Positions 6,556 to 10,094 of a DNA stretch of 10,094 nt are shown in pieces. The position numbers and the translations under genes are program-made. Numbering within the stretch: position 1 is the first letter of the stretch; every line of letters starts with the position of its first letter. Source of the stretch: Spirochaetaceae bacterium (GTDB lineage: Bacteria; Spirochaetota; Spirochaetia; Treponematales; Breznakiellaceae); the NCBI GenBank assembly GCA_031269165.1, contig JAISZQ010000178.1, forward strand, positions 1 through 10,094, read 5' to 3'. A model generated the notes under the pieces. That model saw only the letters and a program-made list of their open reading frames with translations. It was not told the origin of the DNA and did no database searches.

Positions 6556-6801
6556 ATGGCAGACGAGGCATTACCCTTTGATGCGCTCATGGAAGAACTC
6601 GGCCTGGCCGCCAAGTGGCAGGAGCGCGGCGTAGCCGAAGGCATAGCCATAGGTGAAGCTGAAGGCGAGGCAAGAGGCGAGGCTGAAGGCATAGCCATAG
6701 GCGAGGTCAGAGGCGAGAAAAACGCCTGGCGGAAGGTATTGGATTTAATGAAACAGGGCTACACGGTCGAACAACTTGAACAGATGGCTCCCGGCCCGTA
6801 G
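6556..6801 (+). CDS. Free-standing copy of the Rpn C-terminal protein
   Basis: An 81-residue ORF, MADEALPFDALMEELG to QLEQMAPGP, the same as residues 215-299 of the Rpn-like protein except in the repeat block (here GEAEGEARGEAEGIAIG-type units). It has no nuclease core. Its ATG lies 12 bases after the Rpn stop (6541-6543); only a weak AGGG (6542-6545) precedes it, so translation is probably coupled to the upstream gene. By the E. coli precedent it would be a stand-alone inhibitor or a decoy partner of the Rpn-like protein. It could also be an inert leftover of repeat-mediated duplication, but its frame, start and stop are intact. Confidence 0.6.
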   Translation: MADEALPFDALMEELGLAAKWQERGVAEGIAIGEAEGEARGEAEGIAIGEVRGEKNAWRKVLDLMKQGYTVEQLEQMAPGP

Positions 6802-6879
6802 GGAAAACGCGGATTTATTCAGATAAACGGAGGGGAGTTGGCACCAGGGGGCAGAGTGCCTGTGACGCCGGGCAAGTCT

Positions 6880-6908
6880 GCGGGTCGCCTTCGGGGGTAC
6901 CGTAGAGG
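6880..6908. repeat. Fragment of the structured repeat
   Basis: Bases 6880-6897 (GCGGGTCGCCTTCGGGGG) are an exact inverted match to 393-410 of repeat copy 1, and CCGTAGAGGG (6901-6908 region) resembles another block of it (CCCTCTACGG). This is a remnant or a shared module, in an otherwise geneless 225 bp. Confidence 0.5.
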
Positions 6909-6961
6909 GAGAGCAGTAACGGTAGCGGGGGCTTGAGCGCGGGGTCAGCAACGTGTGTTGT

Positions 6962-7010
6962 CGCGGTAAACTACCGCGGTAATTTACCGCGAATTCCTCC
7001 TACCTATATT
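6962..7010 (+). promoter_or_regulatory. Promoter and palindromic operator candidate of the ATPase-permease genes
   Basis: CGCGGTAAA (6962-6970) pairs perfectly with TTTACCGCG (6983-6991), and the palindrome TACCGCGGTA (6972-6981) sits between, so the same unit occurs in three alternating orientations. TTTACC (6983-6988) can serve as a -35 box, 16 bases before TATATT (7005-7010) as -10. The predicted transcript start near 7017 leaves a short leader with AAGGGGG (7021-7027). Overlap of the palindrome with the -35 box suggests a repressor site; the regulator is unknown. Confidence 0.45.
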
Positions 7011-7031
7011 ATATATGCAAAAGGGGGAATC

Positions 7032-8831
7032 GTGGCTTATATCGAGATGGCCCATATTTCAAAACGGTTTGCCACGGTGCTGGCGAACGACGACGTGAGC
7101 CTTCAGGCGGAGCGGGGGGAGATTCTCGCGCTGCTGGGGGAGAACGGGTCGGGGAAGAGCACGCTGATGAATATGCTATCGGGGATTTATATTCCTGACG
7201 CGGGGTCGATTGCGATCGGGGGGAAGGCTCAGGTCTTCCGGTCGCCTCTGGACGCTATCGCGGCGCGGGTGGGGATGGTACACCAGCATTTCAAGCTGAT
7301 TCCGGTGATGACGGCGTGGGAGAATATTGGGCTTGGGGAGCGGCGGGGCGGCTTGGGGACGAATCCGGTTACTCCTTCTATCAATGCGGCTCATCCTTTT
7401 ATCAACCCGTTTCATCCGTTTGTCGATAAGAAGCGGATCAACCAAAAAATCGCACGCCTGGAACAACAATTCGGGCTCCATGTGACGCACGACAAGAAGG
7501 TCTACGATATGTCGGTCTCGGAGCGGCAGACGGTGGAGATTTTGAAGGTGCTCTACCGGGGGGCCGAGGCGCTTATTCTTGACGAGCCGACGGCGGTGCT
7601 GACACCGCAAGAGATCAGGTCCCTTTTCGCAATGTTGCGGAACATGAAGGAGGCCGGAAACGTTATCATCATCATTACCCACAAGTTGAACGAGGTGTTG
7701 GAGATTAGCGACCGGGTGACGGTGTTGCGGAAGGGAAAGGCGGTCGGGACGGTGAAGACGGCGGAAACATCGGTGCGGGAGTTGACCGAGATGATGGTGG
7801 GGGCAAGCGTGTCTCTGGAGATTCGCCGCGAGGAACCCGTTCCGCACGCAAATAGCAAGCCCTTCATGGAAGCGCGTTCTCTCAACTACCGGAACGCCGA
7901 GGGCGTGAACGTGCTGCGTGATATGTCCTTTGAACTATACGGCGGGGAGATTCTCGGCATCGCGGGGATTGCCGGAAGCGGGCAACGGGAACTCTGCGAG
8001 ATCCTCACGGGCCTCCGCCGGGCGGAAAGCGGCGCGGTTCTGTTTCGGGGCGAGGATATGGCGGGACTCTCGCCCCGTGCCATCAAGAATCGCGGGGTGG
8101 CGATGAGTTTTGTGCCGGAGGACCGGCTGGGGATGGGGCTCGTTGCGGGCATGAACATTACCGACAACGTGCTTCTCCGTTCCTACGAGAAGCCGCCGGG
8201 GATTTTTGTTGACCGGCAGGGCGGCCGCATTCTGGCGGAAAAGATCGTTGAACGTTACGATATATCCACGCCTTCGGTGGCCCATCCGGTGCGGAAACTG
8301 TCGGGCGGGAACATTCAGAAGGTGTTGCTGGGTCGGGAGATCGAGCTTGAACCGCAGGTGCTGATCACCGCCTACCCCGTGCGGGGACTCGACATCGGCG
8401 CGTCCTACAGCATCTACGATATGCTCAACGAGCAGAAAAAGAAGGGGGTGGCGATTTTGTATCTCGGCGAAGACTTGGACGTGTTGCGGGAACTCTGCGA
8501 CCGGATCATGGTGATCCATGCCGGGGCGGTGATGGGCGTTGTCGATCCCCGCTCTACTACTAAAGAAGACTTAGGCGCGATGATGCTGGGCCATACGGCT
8601 CCGCCACCTGCTGTGGAGGCACTTGGGCGCGGTCCTGCCCCCGACGGGGGCACCGAGACGCTTCCCCCCATAACGGACTCTATCGCCTTCACGGCAGGCG
8701 GCGCGGCGGCTCCCCCTTCGGGGGAGAGAGGGCGCGGTCTTGCCCCCGAAGGGGGCACCGAGACGCTTCCCGCAACAACGGACTCTATCGCCTCCACGGC
8801 AGGTGGGGGCAAAAAGGAGGGGCGTTCATGA
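7032..8831 (+). CDS. BMP-type ABC importer ATPase, two nucleotide-binding domains
   Basis: A 599-residue fused double ATPase that powers import from the BMP-type binding protein (NupO/RfuB-like architecture). Domain 1: Walker A GENGSGKST (36-44), Q-loop MVHQHFKL, signature position MSVSERQ (160-166, with little LSGGQ character as is usual in this group), Walker B LILDEPTAVL (181-190), switch H217. Domain 2: a degenerate P-loop AGSGQ (about 314-318), signature LSGGN (423-427) and PVRGLD (449-454) in place of a normal Walker B. Two oddities: a Pro/His-rich insertion at 107-130 and a repeat-derived tail after residue 522. The start is GTG 7032, chosen for AAGGGGG four bases upstream and the family N-terminus. 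The last codons overlap the permease start by 4 bp. Confidence 0.93.
   Translation: MAYIEMAHISKRFATVLANDDVSLQAERGEILALLGENGSGKSTLMNMLSGIYIPDAGSIAIGGKAQVFRSPLDAIAARVGMVHQHFKLIPVMTAWENIGLGERRGGLGTNPVTPSINAAHPFINPFHPFVDKKRINQKIARLEQQFGLHVTHDKKVYDMSVSERQTVEILKVLYRGAEALILDEPTAVLTPQEIRSLFAMLRNMKEAGNVIIIITHKLNEVLEISDRVTVLRKGKAVGTVKTAETSVRELTEMMVGASVSLEIRREEPVPHANSKPFMEARSLNYRNAEGVNVLRDMSFELYGGEILGIAGIAGSGQRELCEILTGLRRAESGAVLFRGEDMAGLSPRAIKNRGVAMSFVPEDRLGMGLVAGMNITDNVLLRSYEKPPGIFVDRQGGRILAEKIVERYDISTPSVAHPVRKLSGGNIQKVLLGREIELEPQVLITAYPVRGLDIGASYSIYDMLNEQKKKGVAILYLGEDLDVLRELCDRIMVIHAGAVMGVVDPRSTTKEDLGAMMLGHTAPPPAVEALGRGPAPDGGTETLPPITDSIAFTAGGAAAPPSGERGRGLAPEGGTETLPATTDSIASTAGGGKKEGRS
8604..8806. repeat. 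Palindromic repeat forming the 3' end of the ATPase gene
   Basis: The segment is bounded by a 17 bp inverted repeat, CCACCTGCTGTGGAGGC (8604-8620) against 8790-8806, with one mismatch. Inside, a 76 bp unit occurs twice (8626-8701 and 8731-8806; 69 of 76 bases identical) at a 105 bp period, exactly 35 codons. Each unit contains a TGCCCCC/GGGGGCA hairpin, and CTCCCCC/GGGGGAG (8710-8726) lies between them. It is read as two GGTETLP...TDSIA..TAGG peptide units. It appears to be a dispersed repeat captured in frame. Confidence 0.75.
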
Positions 8832-9916
8832 TACGGATTGTGTCACGGCCGGAACTTACCGGTTTTCGGGAAAACCTCCAGCGCGCCCTCGCCATCATCG
8901 CGGCTCTCGCGGCCTCCGCGCTTTTTATCCTGCTCATCGGATACAACCCGCTGGACGTATTCGCCAAGATCATCGCCGGTTCGCTGGGGACGGCCTACCG
9001 TTTCCGCGAAACAATCCACAAGGCCATTCCGCTGGGAATACTTTCGCTGGGCACCGCCGTGGCGTTCAGGATGAAGTTTTGGAACATCGGCCAGGAAGGG
9101 CAGTTTTACTTGGGCGCGTATGGAGCCTCCCTCGTCGCCTTTTCTTTCCCCGCGATGCCCTCCCCGTTGTTACTCACCTGTATGTTCCTCGCGGGTTTTG
9201 TGTTCGGCGGCCTTTGGGCGCTGATTCCGGCACTGTTAAAGGTCCGGTTTTCAACGAGCGAGACCCTCGTGACGCTGATGCTCAACTATGTGGCCGCCAA
9301 GTGGGTGTCCTATCTCCAGTACGGCCCGTGGAAAGACCCGCAAGGCATGGGCTTCCCCAAGATCGCCCCGTTCAGCAGCAACGCCGTCCCGCCGAATCTC
9401 TTCGGCATCCATATCGGCTGGGTGATAACCCTCTGTCTCGCGATCCTCCTCGCCCTCTTGCTCAAGCGGACAAAACTGGGCTATGAAATCGACGTGCTGG
9501 GCGAAAGCGAGGCGACCGCACGGTATGCGGGAATCCCGATTTTCCGCGTGATGATCATCGCCATCCTGATCTCAGGCGGCCTCTGCGGCGTGGCGGGAAT
9601 GTTGCAGGCCTCGGCCGTGGAACGTTCCCTCTCGGACCAACTCTCAGGCGGCCTCGGTTTCACCTCGGTCATCACCACCTGGCTTGCCCGCCTCAACCCG
9701 TCCTCGATCATCGTTACGTCCTTCCTGTTTTCCCTGCTGATCCAGGGCGGCAACTTTCTTCAGAGCAGCCTCCAGATCCCCGCGTCCATCTCCCTCGTCC
9801 TTCAAGGGATCATCATCTTTTTTGTGCTGGGTTCGGAGTTCTTTCTCCGCTACCGCCTCGTGTGGACCGGGGTACCTTCGGGGAAGGGAAAGTGGATAAG
9901 GGATAAGGGAAAATAA
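8828..9916 (+). CDS. BMP-type ABC importer permease (BPD_transp_2 family)
   Basis: A 362-residue inner-membrane permease of the type found in NupP/RfuC systems. Hydrophobic stretches near residues 19-38, 66-82, 94-108, 114-137, 196-212, 238-262, 291-308 and 318-340 fit eight or so membrane spans. Family motifs are visible: FWNIGQEGQF (84-93), TSETLVTLMLNYVA (143-156) and LSGGLGFTSV (272-281) followed by LARLNP. The ATG overlaps the ATPase stop (ATGA), with a strong AAGGAGG (8814-8820) seven bases upstream, so the two are co-translated. The last 15 residues (Gly/Lys-rich, GKGKWIRDKGK) are encoded by a GGATAAGGGATAAGGG-like repeat and look like an added tail. Systems of this kind normally have a second permease directly downstream; it is not found here. 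Confidence 0.93.
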   Translation: MIRIVSRPELTGFRENLQRALAIIAALAASALFILLIGYNPLDVFAKIIAGSLGTAYRFRETIHKAIPLGILSLGTAVAFRMKFWNIGQEGQFYLGAYGASLVAFSFPAMPSPLLLTCMFLAGFVFGGLWALIPALLKVRFSTSETLVTLMLNYVAAKWVSYLQYGPWKDPQGMGFPKIAPFSSNAVPPNLFGIHIGWVITLCLAILLALLLKRTKLGYEIDVLGESEATARYAGIPIFRVMIIAILISGGLCGVAGMLQASAVERSLSDQLSGGLGFTSVITTWLARLNPSSIIVTSFLFSLLIQGGNFLQSSLQIPASISLVLQGIIIFFVLGSEFFLRYRLVWTGVPSGKGKWIRDKGK

Positions 9917-9948
9917 TGTCGCGCCCCCTCTCCAAAGAATCGCGGTGA
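9916..9948 (+). pseudogene. Possible stub of a broken downstream gene
   Basis: The permease stop and an ATG overlap as TAATG (9914-9918), a typical coupling junction, with AAGGGA (9905-9910) as a possible ribosome binding site. The frame reads ten codons (MSRPLSKESR) and then TGA. The second permease of the importer would be expected here, so this may be its 5' end, cut off by an insertion or frameshift, but ten residues cannot identify it. Confidence 0.25.
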
Positions 9949-9983
9949 CGGCTGAATGGTTCCGTTCTCGTTTGAATGAACCT

Positions 9984-10003
9984 CCGCAGGGCAAGCCCTG
10001 CGG
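9984..10003. terminator. Perfect 9 bp hairpin, possible bidirectional terminator
   Basis: CCGCAGGGC (9984-9992) pairs with GCCCTGCGG (9995-10003) across a two-base spacer. On the plus strand TATCTTT follows, a weak T-tract. It lies between the permease and a convergent minus-strand partial ORF, a suitable place for a shared terminator, though the tail is poor and it may be another dispersed palindrome. Confidence 0.4.
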
Positions 10004-10015
10004 TATCTTTAACCT

Positions 10016-10093
10016 TCATGCTTTATTCTGATACGGAAACAGCTCAAGTTGTTTCCCCTCATGTATCTTTTGGTATTCCTCCGGTTTTCGCCC
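10016..10093 (-). CDS. C-terminal end of an unrecognised protein (partial)
   Basis: On the minus strand an open frame enters from the right edge and runs 25 codons to a TGA at 10018-10016, ending GKQLELFPYQNKA. The composition is hydrophilic and protein-like, and the frame converges on the transporter genes. I do not recognise the family; an insertion-sequence transposase or similar mobile gene would suit the missing second permease, but the fragment is too short to tell and may be chance. Confidence 0.35.
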   Translation of the reverse strand, partial: GRKPEEYQKIHEGKQLELFPYQNKA

Positions 10094-10094
10094 C

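Larger units (their letters stand above)
6282..6806 (+). repeat. Tandem duplication of the Rpn 3' end with 12 bp variable repeats
   Basis: Unit 1 (6282-6548) and unit 2 (6552-6806) run from AGAAATGGCAGACG to TAGGGAAA. The outer parts, about 100 bp on the left and 85 bp on the right, are almost identical (one change seen: GTAGCT/GTAGCC). All other divergence is in the middle, an array of 12-base units of the type GGCGAGGCCAGA, which differs by exactly 12 bp in length (one unit) and in unit order. The duplication thus starts at the internal start codon and ends just past the stop codon. Confidence 0.9.

Noticed and set aside
6933..7031. N-terminal extension of the ABC ATPase from an upstream alternative start
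   Set aside because: The extra 33 residues run through the palindrome and promoter and match no family N-terminus; GTG 7032 has AAGGGGG at good spacing.

Overview
The window looks like chromosomal DNA of a spirochaete, most likely a Treponema relative of the kind found in insect guts. The case rests on three things: a BMP-type ABC transporter, a PD-(D/E)XK Rpn-like protein of the kind common in those genomes, and many short palindromic and dispersed repeats between genes. The lineage call is inference from protein style and repeat content, not from a marker gene. No rRNA, tRNA or CRISPR array is visible.

Layout. Positions 1-771 hold no convincing gene. They carry an inverted-repeat element (1-198), a ~285 bp structured repeat (190-474) and several hairpins. 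secA (772-3537, minus) follows. It has a good sigma70-type promoter whose predicted start falls on the A of the ATG, and no Shine-Dalgarno, so it may be leaderless. The 530 bp between secA and the next gene hold a MITE-like element with nested terminal repeats (3581-3810) and a second inverted-repeat block (3907-3996). A BMP-family periplasmic binding protein (4069-5169, plus) is then followed by hairpins and a second, inverted copy of the ~295 bp structured repeat (5318-5612), here with clear 14 bp terminal inverted repeats.

The most interesting module is at 5644-6801. A 299-residue Rpn-type PD-(D/E)XK protein contains an in-frame internal start (ATG 6286) behind an AGGAGG, which would give a separate 85-residue C-terminal protein. 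That same 3' segment is tandemly duplicated immediately downstream as a free-standing 81-residue ORF (6556-6801). The copies are nearly identical except for a central block of 12 bp (four-residue) repeats. In E. coli, Rpn proteins are known gene-within-gene toxin-antitoxin phage-defence systems with variable four-residue repeats. This locus looks like that design plus an extra stand-alone copy of the small protein.

From 6807 a promoter/operator-like region leads into the double-domain ABC ATPase (7032-8831) and, with a 4 bp overlap, a permease (8828-9916). Together with the binding protein they form a BMP-type importer (family substrates: purine nucleosides, nucleobases or riboflavin). The Rpn module and repeats separate the binding protein from the rest. 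The second permease expected for this family is not seen: a TAATG junction at 9914-9918 opens a reading frame that stops after ten codons, and a minus-strand partial ORF enters from the right edge. Repeats have also entered coding sequence, notably a palindromic 105 bp-period repeat forming the ATPase C-terminal tail.
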